From NCBI GenBank assembly GCA_903887375.1, contig CAISPN010000022.1, forward strand, positions 1 through 64,000: a stretch of DNA of 64,000 nt, written 5' to 3'. The position numbers and the translations under genes are program-made. Positions 48,942 to 59,803 of the stretch are shown piece after piece. Position 1 is the stretch's first letter; each line of letters begins with the position of its first letter. Source of the DNA: an uncultured cyanobacterium (lineage in GTDB: Bacteria; Cyanobacteriota; Cyanobacteriia; Cyanobacteriales; Microcystaceae). The notes beneath the pieces are model-generated. The model saw only the letters and a program-made list of their open reading frames with translations, made no database searches and was not told the DNA's origin.

Positions 48942-49010
48942 ATGAGTCGCCAAGGCAGTAAAACCCGCTGTGGCATGAAAAAGGGTAAAAAGAATGGAAA
49001 ACCAGTTTGA
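48942..49010 (+). CDS. Possible 22-residue basic small ORF or leader peptide
   Basis: An ATG at 48942 opens a 22-codon frame (MSRQGSKTRC then GMKKGKKNGKPV) ending in TGA at 49008-49010. It overlaps the start of the next gene (48994) by 17 bases in a different frame. The peptide is strongly basic, with eight Lys or Arg. There is no clear Shine-Dalgarno, and I do not know a matching family. It may be a leader or small protein, or chance. Existence as a gene is unproven. Confidence 0.25.
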   Translation: MSRQGSKTRCGMKKGKKNGKPV

Positions 49011-49398
49011 TCAGGCATTAGAAGTAGATGTCTTAGCAGCAGCGCTGAGGCAAAACAACCAAGAATCAGGGGATTTACTTGAATTTCTATCCCAAAAACT
49101 AGAACAATCTCTCTCTAGCAATACAACAGTGACCAGAACTGGTTGGCTCCTTTCCAAAGAGCGGCCAGTACAGAAAATTGTTGTTGATTTTGAGGATTAC
49201 CATTATCAAATTAGTCGACAAAAAAATGGTACGCTCTCTGCTAGTGTTGTTAAGCTAGGACGAGGAATTATACTTAAAACAACCACAATTCCTGTAGAGC
49301 AATGGATCAATGAAATTGCTCAAGAGATTGTAAGATTTGCCCAAACTAGTGAACAAACTCGAAAAGCGCTCAATCGTTTTGTTTTGGGAGAATTTTGA
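48994..49398 (+). CDS. Hypothetical protein, first gene of the YbjQ-like set
   Basis: A 134-residue acidic soluble protein. It has an N-terminal helix (ALEVDVLAAALRQNNQESGD), a central beta-rich domain (VQKIVVDFEDYHYQISRQKN, LKTTTIPVEQWINEIAQEIV) and a C-terminal helix ending LNRFVLGEF. No signal peptide or membrane segment is visible. I recognise no family. Its stop overlaps the ATG of the next gene by one base (TGATG), so the two are translationally coupled. The function is probably tied to the two YbjQ-like proteins. Confidence 0.7.
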   Translation: MENQFDQALEVDVLAAALRQNNQESGDLLEFLSQKLEQSLSSNTTVTRTGWLLSKERPVQKIVVDFEDYHYQISRQKNGTLSASVVKLGRGIILKTTTIPVEQWINEIAQEIVRFAQTSEQTRKALNRFVLGEF

Positions 49399-50336
49399 TG
49401 CCATTTTGGAAAGAATCAACAGAAGATAAACAACGCAAAGAAAATAACGAAGCCTCACAACGTGCACTTGAAGAGGGTCAAATTCCGCCAATTGCCAGAC
49501 ACAGAATAGCAATGCAGCAGAAGGAAACTTCTCGTTTTTTTACCAGCGACCTCAGCAGCAATGAACATCTATTAACTAGAGAGGCAGGCTATGAACCGAT
49601 AGGCTTAGTAATGGGCAGCGCCTTTTATAAGGTGAGCTTTTGGGGCTATTACAATAGTTATTACCTCAGTAGTGGTGAGCTTTCTGTTTTGAGCCAAGCT
49701 CAAATGGCTGCCCGCTCATTAGCACTAAACAGGCTACAGCAAGAAGCCTCCCTACTCGGTGCCCATGGGGTTATAGGTGTTAGACTAAAAATTGGTCAAT
49801 ATGATCGCAATACCCGCAGTGTCGAATTTACTGCAATCGGAACTGCCATCAGGATTACTCAAAGACCACCAGAAAAAATTCCCTTTACAAGCGCGCTGAG
49901 TGGTCAAGAGTTTTGGCAATTATATCAAGCAGGTTACTATCCGCGTGGACTAGTTTTTGGTGCCTGTTCTTACTATATACATACTGATTGGAATACCAGA
50001 AATATCACCAGTGGTGGACTCTTTGGTATGTTTGCCTTTCAAAATCAAGAAATCGCCCAATATACCAATGGATTTCTCAAAGCAAGACATCTAGCTATGA
50101 GTAGGCTTTCTAATGATACTCAAAAGCTTGGAGCCGATGGTGCTATTGGTACAAAAATCGAAATGGAAATTGAGGATATTGAATATGAAGTCAATGAGAC
50201 CACTTACCGAGATCTTTTGATTCATTTTTTGGCTTTGGGCACTGCCATAGCCAGTGATCACCATGTAGATAAACCTACTGCCAAAAGTCCCTTATTATAT
50301 TTGGATCTTGCTACTGGAAAAACCAATAGAATTTAA
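49398..50336 (+). CDS. Double YbjQ-like (heavy-metal-binding-fold) domain protein
   Basis: A 312-residue soluble protein. After a charged N-terminal helix (about residues 1-46) come two copies of a domain of about 110-125 residues. Copy 1 (about 48-152) has FFTSDLSSNEHLLTREAGYE, the arginine/alanine helix AARSLALNRLQQEASLLGAH, GVIGVRLKIGQYD and EFTAIGTAIR. Copy 2 (about 162-290) has IPFTSALSGQEFWQLYQAGY, LAMSRLSNDTQKLGADGAIG and FLALGTAIA. The helix plus G(A/V)xGV and GTA pattern is that of the YbjQ/PF01906 fold, whose metal-binding label is putative. The ATG at 49398 is preferred over the TTG one codon earlier. Confidence 0.75.
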   Translation: MPFWKESTEDKQRKENNEASQRALEEGQIPPIARHRIAMQQKETSRFFTSDLSSNEHLLTREAGYEPIGLVMGSAFYKVSFWGYYNSYYLSSGELSVLSQAQMAARSLALNRLQQEASLLGAHGVIGVRLKIGQYDRNTRSVEFTAIGTAIRITQRPPEKIPFTSALSGQEFWQLYQAGYYPRGLVFGACSYYIHTDWNTRNITSGGLFGMFAFQNQEIAQYTNGFLKARHLAMSRLSNDTQKLGADGAIGTKIEMEIEDIEYEVNETTYRDLLIHFLALGTAIASDHHVDKPTAKSPLLYLDLATGKTNRI

Positions 50337-50379
50337 GACTAAATAACGTATAAATATTGTCAATAAAAGGAAAAAACAT

Positions 50380-51201
50380 ATGAATTCTAAATCATTTAAC
50401 GATCTGCCAACTCATGCTAATGAACGCCTAAAAGAAATGATGGGTAAAGATCCTAGCCATCGTCGTTTGTTTACTAGCGATCTTTCTGTCAATGAGTTTC
50501 TATTAGTCAAGGAAGCTGGCTTTGAACCGGTCGGTATGGTAGTTGGCTGTTCTATGTATCATATTGGCTATCAATGGGCTGGGGTCAATCAAAGTATGGA
50601 AATGACTGTATTAACTCAAGCGATGTACCATGCTAGGGAATTGGCGATGAGCAGAATGGAGGAAGAGGCTGATGCTTTAGGAGCTGATGGAATTGTAGCG
50701 GTTCGTTTGAGCGCAAGACATATGGAATGGGAGCCAAATATGGCTGAATTTGTGGCAATCGGTACTGCCGTTCGGGCTACTAATCGCGATATATCCTATA
50801 GAACATTGGATAATAAACCCTTCACCAGTGATCTATCTGGCCAAGATTTTTGGACATTGTTGCGTGCTGGTTATCGCCCTTTGGGTATGGTCATGGGCAA
50901 TTGTGTATACCATGTAGCTTATCAAGGTCTAGGTCAGTGGTTTAAGAATTTGGGCAAAAATACAGAAATGACTAATTTTACCCAAGCTCTCTATGATGCG
51001 CGCGAATTGGCAATGGAACGAATGCAATCTGAAGCGATCCATCTCAAGGCCGAGGGGATTGTAGGAGTTCAATTAAAAGAAGGACGATACTCTTGGAGCG
51101 CTCATGTGATAGAGTTTTTTGCTATCGGAACAGCGGTATTGCCAATTCGAGACGATCATCATATTCCCACTCCCCAATTGATGCTTTCCCTGAATGATTG
51201 A
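50380..51201 (+). CDS. Second double YbjQ-like domain protein
   Basis: A 273-residue soluble protein, a paralogue of the preceding gene without its long charged N terminus. Copy 1 (about residues 31-131) has FTSDLSVNEFLLVKEAGFEP, ARELAMSRMEEEADALGADG and MAEFVAIGTAVR. Copy 2 (about 147-262) has KPFTSDLSGQDFWTLLRAGY, ARELAMERMQSEAIHLKAEG and HVIEFFAIGTAVLP. The four copies in two genes share the (F/P)FTSxLS opening, AGYxPxG(M/L)VxG and EF.AIGTA. AGGAAAA precedes the start, 43 bases after the upstream gene. Function is unknown. Confidence 0.75.
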   Translation: MNSKSFNDLPTHANERLKEMMGKDPSHRRLFTSDLSVNEFLLVKEAGFEPVGMVVGCSMYHIGYQWAGVNQSMEMTVLTQAMYHARELAMSRMEEEADALGADGIVAVRLSARHMEWEPNMAEFVAIGTAVRATNRDISYRTLDNKPFTSDLSGQDFWTLLRAGYRPLGMVMGNCVYHVAYQGLGQWFKNLGKNTEMTNFTQALYDARELAMERMQSEAIHLKAEGIVGVQLKEGRYSWSAHVIEFFAIGTAVLPIRDDHHIPTPQLMLSLND

Positions 51202-51206
51202 TTAGA

Positions 51207-52856
51207 TTAGTCATAATCTTTCCCAAATTTGCCAAGTTGGTCCATTTTGCAAAAGCTTCCATCCATTTTTAAATATTCTGGCTGAGGGACCTTCATCGGT
51301 AGGGCAACATATTTAACTTGGAATTTTCTGAGATATTTAGTCGGATCAGAAACAACATCATCATATTTTTTTGCAAGAGACTCTAAAAGCTGTTGACGTT
51401 TTTTTGGATCTCTACCCCAAGGTCCCCAGTTCATGGATATATATTGATTCATCATTGGTTGAAGTTGTGAACGATTCAAACCCAAAAGATAAAAATTTAA
51501 AACTTGTCTTTCATTGTATGCAGCATTATCAACTGATGGACTAAGATTAACCGTATAACCAAATAAAGGACGTTGATTATCTGCAATAATACCAATGCTA
51601 GAAAATTTATCATCACCAGCTATTACAGATTTTGGTTCTAAGCTGACTCTACTGGATTTCTGCTCAAGATATTCATGATATATAGTATTATAGTTGACAA
51701 AGTTAGAAGCTTGGGATGCTTTATTCCATAGCCAAATACTGGTAATAAGATAAAAAGATGATACGGTGCCATAAACATATTTCCAGTGGAAGTTTTGAAT
51801 TTGCAATCCTGTAATTATTTGGTGATTATTTAATATAACTCCTGAACATATTAATGTCCACAAGTAAATAAGATCTTTGCGCTTTAATACAACATAAAAA
51901 AAACTTAAAACCAACAAAATCAAGACGATTTTGGGTATCATTAACTCACTAAAGTGTGGAATAGGTAAGAAATTGTCAGTTCTTGGTAGCCAATCACTAT
52001 TTGTTCTAGCTTTAATTGAAGCATTGATGATTATTGATGGCAAACCCACTACAAGACCTAGAAACCCTACAAACAAATATGTTTTGCGATTTTTAAAATC
52101 TATCAGTATAGCAATTAACATAGCTAGGGTTGCTGTTGTCCAATAATAAAAATAAACATAGAATAATAATCCATAACCAACTCCAGCTAATAAAATACGA
52201 GCTTTATTTGGTCTATTTAAAGAAAACCGCAGTGACCAAATATGAATCAACAAAAAGCTCAAGGAAAGACCGGGAGTAATCAGACGCCACTGTGTTAAAG
52301 GAAAATAAGGATATTCTAGTCCTGTTGGAAAATGGATGGGTGTATTAGTTATGATGTTTTTAATATCTCCCAAATATCTATAAAAAAGAGTTCCATGAAC
52401 CATCCCTCTATCTGTCATCAAAATCAAGACTATTACTGATGCTAACCAAGTATTTTTTAAATATAATCTTGCTAAAATAAACCAAGCTATAGAGATACTT
52501 AATCCGGCCCAAAATCGCCAAATGATATTAATATAACCAGTTCCCAAACCTAGTACCTTAGTAAGCAGAACTCCAGGTATAAACTGAAGCCAAGGATACA
52601 TCGTATCTCCACCTTCTTTAAGGACAGGATCGCTCAGATAAAATGGATGATTGAAGTAGGCATCGGCTGCATATGCTAAATAGAGCTTGTCATCCTTATC
52701 AGATAATACTAAGGGGCTGCCAGTTTTTAAAAACCATAAGATATGAGGCAATTCCGATAGAATAATCCCAATAATTGCTAACACAATCATGGCTATTACG
52801 TCATTGCGATAAAGTCTTAGGTATTGCATCAAGCGAGGCATATATTTTTGAAACAT
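51207..52856 (-). CDS. Polytopic membrane protein, GT-C-like
   Basis: A 549-residue protein with roughly ten or more membrane helices. After the first helix comes a charged/aromatic loop (LSDKDDKLYLAYAADAYFNH) with acidic residues like those in GT-C catalytic loops. Later helices (VIALI-type) are followed by a soluble C-terminal part (about residues 400-549) with DRNLSP-like and RKFQVKYVALPMKVPQPEYL segments. It may be a lipid-linked sugar transferase, but I cannot name the family. A TTG at 52871 would extend the start; the ATG at 52856 is preferred. It is convergent to the YbjQ set, 5 bases away. Confidence 0.6.
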   Translation of the reverse strand: MFQKYMPRLMQYLRLYRNDVIAMIVLAIIGIILSELPHILWFLKTGSPLVLSDKDDKLYLAYAADAYFNHPFYLSDPVLKEGGDTMYPWLQFIPGVLLTKVLGLGTGYINIIWRFWAGLSISIAWFILARLYLKNTWLASVIVLILMTDRGMVHGTLFYRYLGDIKNIITNTPIHFPTGLEYPYFPLTQWRLITPGLSLSFLLIHIWSLRFSLNRPNKARILLAGVGYGLLFYVYFYYWTTATLAMLIAILIDFKNRKTYLFVGFLGLVVGLPSIIINASIKARTNSDWLPRTDNFLPIPHFSELMIPKIVLILLVLSFFYVVLKRKDLIYLWTLICSGVILNNHQIITGLQIQNFHWKYVYGTVSSFYLITSIWLWNKASQASNFVNYNTIYHEYLEQKSSRVSLEPKSVIAGDDKFSSIGIIADNQRPLFGYTVNLSPSVDNAAYNERQVLNFYLLGLNRSQLQPMMNQYISMNWGPWGRDPKKRQQLLESLAKKYDDVVSDPTKYLRKFQVKYVALPMKVPQPEYLKMDGSFCKMDQLGKFGKDYD

Positions 52857-52957
52857 AAATCCAAACAACAATAAATATTGAATATTAATCGATTACTACG
52901 CTTGTTAGTCCAATCTATGGGTATAATGATTAAGCCAGTGGACTACCACCATCATAT

Positions 52958-54535
52958 ATGTCTTCCGACTCAGTCAATAAAGAAACGCAATCTAGTTCTA
53001 GTTTAGAAGGAATTCGAGCCACCCGGATAGCCAAAGTCGAACAGCTCAAACAGCAGGGATTTAACCCCTACGCCTATCAGTGGCAATGCAGCACTTCAAC
53101 TAAATCACTGCAAGAAAAATATCAATCTCTAGAAAATGGACAAGAAGTAGCAGTAGAAGTATCCCTAGCTGGTCGCATTCTCAATCGAAGGGTTATGGGC
53201 AAGCTAGCTTTTTTTACCCTACAAGATGAAACTGGTGCAATTCAACTTTATCTAGAAAAGCAAAAGATTGTCTCTAGTATGGGTGAAACTGCTTTTAATA
53301 ACTTAACTAAATTAACTGATAGCGGCGATATCCTCGGTGTCAAAGGAACTATCAAGCGCACCGAAAAAGGAGAGCTCTCAGTTTACGTTAGTTTCTACGA
53401 ATTGTTAACCAAGTCGCTTCTTCCACTACCTGATAAATGGGCAGGATTGACCGATACAGAAAAACGTTATCGTCAGCGCTACCTCGATCTTATCGTCAAT
53501 CCATCTGTCAGAGAAACTTTTCGGCGCCGCTCCTTGATTATCTCGGCGATTAGACATTACCTGGAAAAGCTTGGCTTTATCGAAATAGAAACCCCCGTGC
53601 TCCAATCAGAAGCCGGGGGAGCAGATGCTAGGCCTTTTATCACCTATCACAATACCCTGGAGATGGAGCTATATCTGCGCATTGCTACAGAGCTTCATCT
53701 CAAAAGATTGATTGTAGGCGGATTTGAAAAGATCTTTGAAATTGGCAGAATCTTTAGAAACGAGGGAATCTCAACGCGACATAATCCAGAATTTACCTCA
53801 ATAGAGCTCTACCAAGCCTATGCAGACTATCAAGACATGATGCGCTTAACCGAAGAGCTCATAGCCAAAGTTGCTCTTGAGATTACTGGTAGTCATATAG
53901 TTTTTTACCAAGGTCAAGAAATTGACTTATCACCCCCTTGGAAAAGGGTGACTATGCACAGCGCTGTATACGAAGTAACCGGTTTAGATTTTGAAAAATT
54001 TAGCAATTTAGAGCAAGCAAAAGAAGCAGTAATTCAAGCAGGTTATGAGCTTAAAAACGACTGTCAAACGCTCGGTAAACTCCTGAGTGAATTATTTGAA
54101 CAGACAGTAGAAAGCAGTCTAATTCAGCCAACTTTTATTTTGGACTTTCCACTAGAAATTTCTCCATTAGCTAAGCCTCACCGCTCTAGGGTTGGATTAG
54201 TAGAGCGCTTTGAGTTATATGTAGTTGGACGAGAACTGGCCAATAGTTTTTCTGAGTTGACTGATCCACTAGATCAAAGAGCCAGATTAGAAGCCCAAGC
54301 AGCTCAAAAGGCAGCAGGGGATTTAGAAGCAATGAGCGTCGATGAAGACTTCTTAACAGCCCTTGAATATGGCATGCCACCAACAGGAGGGCTAGGAATA
54401 GGAATAGATCGTTTGGTCATGCTATTGACCAATTCTGCTAGTATTCGAGATGTGATCGCCTTTCCTCTTTTGAAAAATCAACTCAAAGCAGAGGATTCTG
54501 TTACAAATGAGACAACAGAGAAAGGTCAAAATTAG
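52958..54535 (+). CDS. lysS: Lysyl-tRNA synthetase (class II)
   Basis: Charges tRNA-Lys. The 525-residue protein has an N-terminal OB-fold anticodon domain ([34 protein letters not shown]). The class II core follows: motif 1 near [20 protein letters not shown], motif 2 [20 protein letters not shown] and motif 3 [20 protein letters not shown]. The C-terminal tail of about 20 residues beyond motif 3 is slightly longer than in some bacterial enzymes. The aminotransferase gene follows after 41 bases. Confidence 0.97.
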   Translation: MSSDSVNKETQSSSSLEGIRATRIAKVEQLKQQGFNPYAYQWQCSTSTKSLQEKYQSLENGQEVAVEVSLAGRILNRRVMGKLAFFTLQDETGAIQLYLEKQKIVSSMGETAFNNLTKLTDSGDILGVKGTIKRTEKGELSVYVSFYELLTKSLLPLPDKWAGLTDTEKRYRQRYLDLIVNPSVRETFRRRSLIISAIRHYLEKLGFIEIETPVLQSEAGGADARPFITYHNTLEMELYLRIATELHLKRLIVGGFEKIFEIGRIFRNEGISTRHNPEFTSIELYQAYADYQDMMRLTEELIAKVALEITGSHIVFYQGQEIDLSPPWKRVTMHSAVYEVTGLDFEKFSNLEQAKEAVIQAGYELKNDCQTLGKLLSELFEQTVESSLIQPTFILDFPLEISPLAKPHRSRVGLVERFELYVVGRELANSFSELTDPLDQRARLEAQAAQKAAGDLEAMSVDEDFLTALEYGMPPTGGLGIGIDRLVMLLTNSASIRDVIAFPLLKNQLKAEDSVTNETTEKGQN

Positions 54536-54576
54536 CTATGACTAGAAGCTGGGAGAATTTCTGAGGATTTGTACTT

Positions 54577-55740
54577 ATGAGACTAGCTAAAAGAGTGAGT
54601 TTGGTTAGCCCATCTATCACATTGATCATCTCGGCTAAAGCCAAAGCCATGCGGGATCAAGGTGTAGATGTTATTAACTTTACAGCTGGAGAGCCAGATT
54701 TTGATACCCCAGAAGAAATCAAAGAAGCCGCCAAAAAAGCTCTAGATCAAGGTAAAACCAAGTACGGACCAGCAGCAGGAGAACCTCAACTTAAAAAAGC
54801 AATTGTCAAAAAATTTGAACGTGACTCCCAACTAAAATTCTCCTTAGAGAATATCATGGTCACCAATGGTGGAAAGCATTCCCTGTTTAATCTAATGTTG
54901 GCTTTGATTGAACAAGGCGATGAAGTAATAATTCCCTCACCCTATTGGCTCAGTTATCCAGAAATGGTTAATTTAGTTGGGGGTAAACCCATAATTGTAC
55001 CAACATCAGCAGCTAACAACTATAAAATCACAGCAGAACAGCTAACTTCGGCAATTAGTCCTAATACTAAGCTTTTAATTCTCAACTCGCCTTCTAACCC
55101 TACTGGCAGTGTTTATAGTAAAGAGGAATTAGAAGCAATAGCCGAAGTAATCCTCAAACATGAAATCTATGTTGTTTCAGATGAGATTTACGAAAAAATT
55201 CTCTACGAAGGAACAAAACATGTGAGTATTGCCACCTTGGGAGAAGATATCTTACAAAGAACGATTATCAGTAACGGTTTTGCCAAAAGCTATGCCATGA
55301 CAGGATGGCGTGTGGGCTATATGGCCGCGCCTGTGGAATTAACCAAGGTAATGACTACTATACAGAGCCATAGCACATCTAATGTCTGCACCTTTGCTCA
55401 ATATGGCGCAATCGAAGCGCTAGAAAACGAGGAAGATTTTATCGTTCCAATGCTCAAGGAATTTAGTCAAAGAAGAAAAATAATGTTAGAAGGCCTTGAA
55501 ACAATTCCAAGTATCACTTCAACCAAGCCCTTGGGCGCTTTCTATGTTTTTCTAGATGTTAGTTCTACTGGATTAGATTCTCTTCAATTCTGCCAAGCTC
55601 TTCTTGAACAAGAGCAAGTAGCCGCTATTCCTGGCGGGGCTTTTGGAGCAAATAACTGTGTTCGTCTTTCCTATACTACTGATTCAAACTCAATTAAAGA
55701 GGGGATGCGCCGTTTGAAAAATTTTGTTGATTCCCTATAA
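54577..55740 (+). CDS. aspC: PLP-dependent aspartate-type aminotransferase
   Basis: A 387-residue class I aminotransferase, probably exchanging amino groups between aspartate/glutamate and 2-oxo acids. Visible features are [60 protein letters not shown] and the PLP-lysine region [20 protein letters not shown]. The substrate arginine is in the C-terminal [12 protein letters not shown]. Some members also act in prephenate transamination, so the symbol is provisional. A 76-base AT-rich gap separates it from kdpA. Confidence 0.88.
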   Translation: MRLAKRVSLVSPSITLIISAKAKAMRDQGVDVINFTAGEPDFDTPEEIKEAAKKALDQGKTKYGPAAGEPQLKKAIVKKFERDSQLKFSLENIMVTNGGKHSLFNLMLALIEQGDEVIIPSPYWLSYPEMVNLVGGKPIIVPTSAANNYKITAEQLTSAISPNTKLLILNSPSNPTGSVYSKEELEAIAEVILKHEIYVVSDEIYEKILYEGTKHVSIATLGEDILQRTIISNGFAKSYAMTGWRVGYMAAPVELTKVMTTIQSHSTSNVCTFAQYGAIEALENEEDFIVPMLKEFSQRRKIMLEGLETIPSITSTKPLGAFYVFLDVSSTGLDSLQFCQALLEQEQVAAIPGGAFGANNCVRLSYTTDSNSIKEGMRRLKNFVDSL

Positions 55741-55816
55741 AAAATTATAAAACTTACAGTTTTAATTTATTGTTATCATTATTTAAATAAACAAAGTTTT
55801 TGATTATATTTAAATT

Positions 55817-57547
55817 ATGCTGCAAGGATTGCTGCAAATTGCTTTGACGCTCTTAATCATAGTAGCCATCACTCCTATATTTGGCGAATATATGGCTAAA
55901 GTATTCCAGCAAGAAAGAACCATTCTGGATTCATTGTTAAATCCCTTCGAGCAATTTATCTATAACCTTTCTGGAATTCAGCCTAAGCAAAATATGAACG
56001 GCTGGCAATATGCTAGATCTGTTCTTTTTAGCAATTTAGCTATGGCTCTTTTAGTTGCTTTTATCCTTTTTAATCAAGCTAGGTTACCTTTTAATCCCAC
56101 AAATTTATCTTCTGTCAGTTGGGATACCAATTTTCATACTATTGTTTCGTTTCTTACTAATACAGATCAGCAGCATTATTCTGGTGAGAATACTTATAGC
56201 TATTTTGCCCAGTTTGCCGGACTAGGTTTTATGTTCTTTACCTCGGCTGCTACTGGTTTAGCCGTTGGCATAGCTTTTATTAGGGGGTTAACTGGTAGAG
56301 GGCTTGGTAATTTTTATGTAGATCTAGTCAGGTCCATCACCCGTATACTTTTGCCATTGAGTATTGTTGGAGGAATTTTATTACTAGTTTCAGGAGTACC
56401 TGAAACTTTAAACCCTACTGCAATAGTCCCAACTCTGGAAAATTCTCGCATTTCTCAAGCAATTGCCCTTGGACCTGTTGCCCATTTTGAAATTATTAAA
56501 CAACTTGGGGAAAATGGTGGTGGTTTTTTTGCTGCCAACTCAGCGCACCCTTTTGAAAACCCCAATCCCTTTACTAATCTGCTAGAAACTGTGGCTATGG
56601 TGGCAATTCCATCTTCTCTTATCTACACCTATGGGGTGATCTCCAACAACCGTAAACAGGCCTGGCTTCTCTATGGCATGGTTCTGGCTATCAGCATTGT
56701 CTTTATCTGTATTAATTTTCAAGGGGAATATCAAGGTAATCCTCTAGTGAATAAATTACTAGGTGGAAATTTTGGCAACCTAGAAGGTAAAGAAGTAAGG
56801 TTTGGTATTGCTCAATCGGCTCTTTTTTCTACCCTGACTACTGGCACTATGACTGGGGCAGTTAATGCTATGCATGACTCTTATATGCCTAGCGCAATTT
56901 TCGTAAATTTAGCCAATATGTTTTTACAGATAGTCTGGGGTGGTCAAGGAACTGGGACAGCTTATCTGTTTGCCTATCTAATTTTGGCAGTCTTTGTCAC
57001 CGGCTTGATGGTAGGGCGTACCCCTGAATTTTTAGGGCGCAAAATTGAAAAAAGGGAAGTAGTGCTTTCTAGTTTTCTGATTCTGCTGGTTCATCCTTTA
57101 GCAATCTTGATTCCAGGAGCAATTACCATGCTCTTTCCTTCTGCAGTAGATTCTGTAACAACTCAAGGCTTTTACAATGGAATCTCTAATCCAGGTTTTC
57201 ACGGATTAATTCAAGTACTTTATGAATACACATCGGCGGCTGCCAATAATGGCTCTGGCTTAGCTGGTTTGGGCAATTCTCAACCCTCACCATCGGCTCT
57301 GTGGTGGAATTTAAGTTGTATCTTTAGTCTCTTATTAGGCCGTTATGTCCCTATTGTTTCTTTACTTTTACTGGCTGATAGCATGTCTAACAAGCAGCCC
57401 GTGCCAGCAAATGTAGGCACATTGCGTACTGACACATTGCTCTTTACAGGTATTACTGCAGGAATAATTTTAATTATGGGAGCATTGACTTTCTTTCCTA
57501 TCTTGGCATTAGGTCCTATTGCTGAAGCTTTTCAACTAGCTAGATAA
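55817..57547 (+). CDS. kdpA: Potassium-transporting ATPase subunit A
   Basis: KdpA forms the potassium channel-like part of the high-affinity Kdp pump in the plasma membrane. The 576-residue length is usual. About ten helices are visible, with selectivity-filter-like loops: [60 protein letters not shown] and [12 protein letters not shown]. kdpB begins 7 bases after its stop, then kdpF/G and kdpC. The 76 bases upstream are AT-rich and too short for a large riboswitch. Confidence 0.97.
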   Translation: MLQGLLQIALTLLIIVAITPIFGEYMAKVFQQERTILDSLLNPFEQFIYNLSGIQPKQNMNGWQYARSVLFSNLAMALLVAFILFNQARLPFNPTNLSSVSWDTNFHTIVSFLTNTDQQHYSGENTYSYFAQFAGLGFMFFTSAATGLAVGIAFIRGLTGRGLGNFYVDLVRSITRILLPLSIVGGILLLVSGVPETLNPTAIVPTLENSRISQAIALGPVAHFEIIKQLGENGGGFFAANSAHPFENPNPFTNLLETVAMVAIPSSLIYTYGVISNNRKQAWLLYGMVLAISIVFICINFQGEYQGNPLVNKLLGGNFGNLEGKEVRFGIAQSALFSTLTTGTMTGAVNAMHDSYMPSAIFVNLANMFLQIVWGGQGTGTAYLFAYLILAVFVTGLMVGRTPEFLGRKIEKREVVLSSFLILLVHPLAILIPGAITMLFPSAVDSVTTQGFYNGISNPGFHGLIQVLYEYTSAAANNGSGLAGLGNSQPSPSALWWNLSCIFSLLLGRYVPIVSLLLLADSMSNKQPVPANVGTLRTDTLLFTGITAGIILIMGALTFFPILALGPIAEAFQLAR

Positions 57548-57554
57548 ATAATTT

Positions 57555-59606
57555 ATGGTTATGGTCTCATCTAAAAGAAGCAAGAAAGTAAATCTAAGTG
57601 GACTTTATCAAAGAGCAATCAAAGAATCATTCTTTAAGCTCAATCCAGCTCATCAGGTAAAAAATCCAGTAATGTTCATAGTTTGGGTAGGCACAATTGT
57701 GACTTTGTTGGTCACTATTGAACCTAATCTCTTTGGCAATGTGCAGGGACAGCCCAATCAACAAAGACTGTTAAATGCCTTGATTACCTTGATCCTTTTT
57801 TTTACCCTCCTTTTTGCCAACTTTGCCGAAGCAGTAGCAGAGGGTAGAGGGAAAGCTCAAGCTGAAAGCTTAAGGGCAACTAGATCTGATACTACAGCCC
57901 GTCTTTTATTACCCAATGGAGAAATTCAACAAGTTAGCTCTACCCAATTGCGCAAAGGAGACCTTATTCAAGTAATAGCTGGAGATACTATTCCTGCTGA
58001 TGCGGAAGTCATTCAAGGTATGGCTTCGGTCAACGAATCTGCTATTACTGGAGAATCTGCACCGGTTCTCAAACAGCCTGGTACAGATATTATGAGCTCA
58101 GTGACTGGAGGCACTAAGATTATTTCAGACCAATTGACCTTAAGAATAACCTCAGATCCAGGAGCAGGATTTATCGATAGAATGATTGCCTTGGTAGAAG
58201 GGGCCCAGCGCACTAAAACTCCCAATGAAATTGCCCTGACAGTTTTACTAACCGTTTTGACCATTGTATTTTTGATTGTAGTTGCCACTGTCACGCCACT
58301 TGCCAACTATGTTAAAGCGCCTACTACTATTGCTATTTTGATTTCACTACTAGTGGCATTAATTCCTACCACAATTGGCGCTCTCTTAAGTGCAATTGGT
58401 ATAGCAGGAATGGATAGGGTTGCTAAATTCAATGTTATTGCTACTTCAGGACGCGCAGTTGAGGCTTGTGGGGATATAAATACGCTGGTTTTAGATAAAA
58501 CAGGAACAATCACCCTAGGTAATCGACTAGCCAATGAATTTATTCCAGTTGGTCAGCATACGGTAGAAGATTTAGCCCAAGTTTCTTTAGAGGCAAGTGT
58601 CTTTGATGAAACCCCAGAAGGCAGATCAATTGTCAGCCTAGCTCAACGCTATCAAGCCAAGCCAGATTTTTCTGTTGAAAGCGCTAAAGGGGTTGAGTTC
58701 ACAGCTAGAACCCGAATGAGTGGTACGGATTTGCCAGATGGTCAAGAAATCCGCAAAGGCGCAGTCGATGCAATCAAGAGCTTTATCAAATCTCGAGGCG
58801 GTGATATTCCCGCTGAACTTGATCAGGCTTTTGAAAAGGTTTCTCGTCTTGGTGGCACTCCCCTAGCAGTCTGCAAAGGAAATCAAGTCTATGGAGTGAT
58901 TTACTTAAAAGATATTGTCAAAGCAGGACTGCGCGATCGCTTTGATCAGCTAAGGCGCATGGGAGTTAAAACAATCATGCTCACTGGAGACAATAAAATA
59001 ACCGCTTCAGTGATTGCCCAAGAAGCTGGAGTAGATGATTTTATTGCTGAAGCTACTCCTGAAGATAAAATTCAAGTAATCCGACAAGAGCAAGCATTGG
59101 GCAAATTGGTGGCCATGACAGGTGATGGTACGAATGATGCTCCTGCTCTAGCCCAGGCTAATGTTGGGGTTGCCATGAACTCTGGAACCCAAGCAGCCAA
59201 AGAAGCTGCCAATATGGTTGATTTGGATTCTGACCCTACTAAGCTAATAGATTTAGTAGCAATCGGCAAACAATTACTCATTACCAGAGGAGCTCTGACT
59301 ACTTTTTCTGTAGCTAATGATATCGCTAAATATTTTGCAATCATTCCGACAATTTTTGCTCAAGCTGGTATTGGATCGCTCAATATCATGGGCTTAAAGA
59401 GCGCGCAATCTGCAATTATTTCAGCTCTTATATATAACGCGTTGATTATCCCTGCTTTGATTCCTCTAGCTCTTAAGGGTGTCAAGTTTCGACCACTTAC
59501 TGCTGACCAGCTTCTCAAGCGCAATATCCTAATTTATGGATTAGGCGGGGTGATTGCTCCTTTTATTGCCATCAAGTTAATAGATCTGATAATTCCCTTT
59601 AGCTAA
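57555..59606 (+). CDS. kdpB: Potassium-transporting ATPase ATP-binding subunit B
   Basis: The P-type ATPase catalytic subunit of the Kdp pump, 683 residues. Hallmarks are the TGES loop ([17 protein letters not shown]), the phosphorylated aspartate in [15 protein letters not shown], the hinge [20 protein letters not shown] and membrane helices at both ends. It couples ATP hydrolysis to transport through KdpA. It is between kdpA and the small subunit gene, the latter 5 bases downstream. Confidence 0.97.
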   Translation: MVMVSSKRSKKVNLSGLYQRAIKESFFKLNPAHQVKNPVMFIVWVGTIVTLLVTIEPNLFGNVQGQPNQQRLLNALITLILFFTLLFANFAEAVAEGRGKAQAESLRATRSDTTARLLLPNGEIQQVSSTQLRKGDLIQVIAGDTIPADAEVIQGMASVNESAITGESAPVLKQPGTDIMSSVTGGTKIISDQLTLRITSDPGAGFIDRMIALVEGAQRTKTPNEIALTVLLTVLTIVFLIVVATVTPLANYVKAPTTIAILISLLVALIPTTIGALLSAIGIAGMDRVAKFNVIATSGRAVEACGDINTLVLDKTGTITLGNRLANEFIPVGQHTVEDLAQVSLEASVFDETPEGRSIVSLAQRYQAKPDFSVESAKGVEFTARTRMSGTDLPDGQEIRKGAVDAIKSFIKSRGGDIPAELDQAFEKVSRLGGTPLAVCKGNQVYGVIYLKDIVKAGLRDRFDQLRRMGVKTIMLTGDNKITASVIAQEAGVDDFIAEATPEDKIQVIRQEQALGKLVAMTGDGTNDAPALAQANVGVAMNSGTQAAKEAANMVDLDSDPTKLIDLVAIGKQLLITRGALTTFSVANDIAKYFAIIPTIFAQAGIGSLNIMGLKSAQSAIISALIYNALIIPALIPLALKGVKFRPLTADQLLKRNILIYGLGGVIAPFIAIKLIDLIIPFS

Positions 59607-59611
59607 AGACT

Positions 59612-59803
59612 ATGAAAATACGATTTTCAAGAACTTTATTTTTGATTTTTTGTTTCAATGGATTAATAACTCCTTGGGTTTTTGCTGCAAATTCCAGTCA
59701 GCTTACAGCTAGACAATCTTATTTTGTGGCGGCCTTGATTTTATTGACAATTGCTCTTTGTATCTATCTGTTTTTTGTAATGTTTTTTCCGGAGAAATTC
59801 TAG
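59612..59803 (+). CDS. kdpF: Small Kdp subunit (KdpF/KdpG-like)
   Basis: A 63-residue hydrophobic protein. An N-terminal signal-like part (TLFLIFCFNGLITPWVFA) is followed by QLTARQSYFVAALILLTIAL and a second hydrophobic run ending FFPEKF. Its place between kdpB and kdpC, and its small size, identify it as the KdpF counterpart, which stabilises the complex in E. coli. It is longer than the 29-residue E. coli protein. Cyanobacterial operons such as Anabaena's carry an analogous gene called kdpG. The stop TAG overlaps the GTG start of kdpC by one base. Confidence 0.8.
   Translation: MKIRFSRTLFLIFCFNGLITPWVFAANSSQLTARQSYFVAALILLTIALCIYLFFVMFFPEKF

Larger units (their letters stand above)
48518..48993. 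other. Intergenic region between divergent WD40 and YbjQ-set genes
   Basis: The 476 bases upstream of both genes hold two inverted repeats (48613-48654 and 48677-48692), a CTGCGGGGGG run at 48761-48770 and a possible 22-codon ORF at the right end (48942-49010). I see no tRNA, 6S, tmRNA or RNase P motif. It may contain promoters for both flanking genes, but no clear -35/-10 pair stood out. Confidence 0.6.

Noticed and set aside
59758-59802. TTG start for a 204-residue KdpC
   Set aside because: The extra residues lie inside kdpF in another frame. The GTG at 59803 has a good ribosome site and the usual KdpC beginning.
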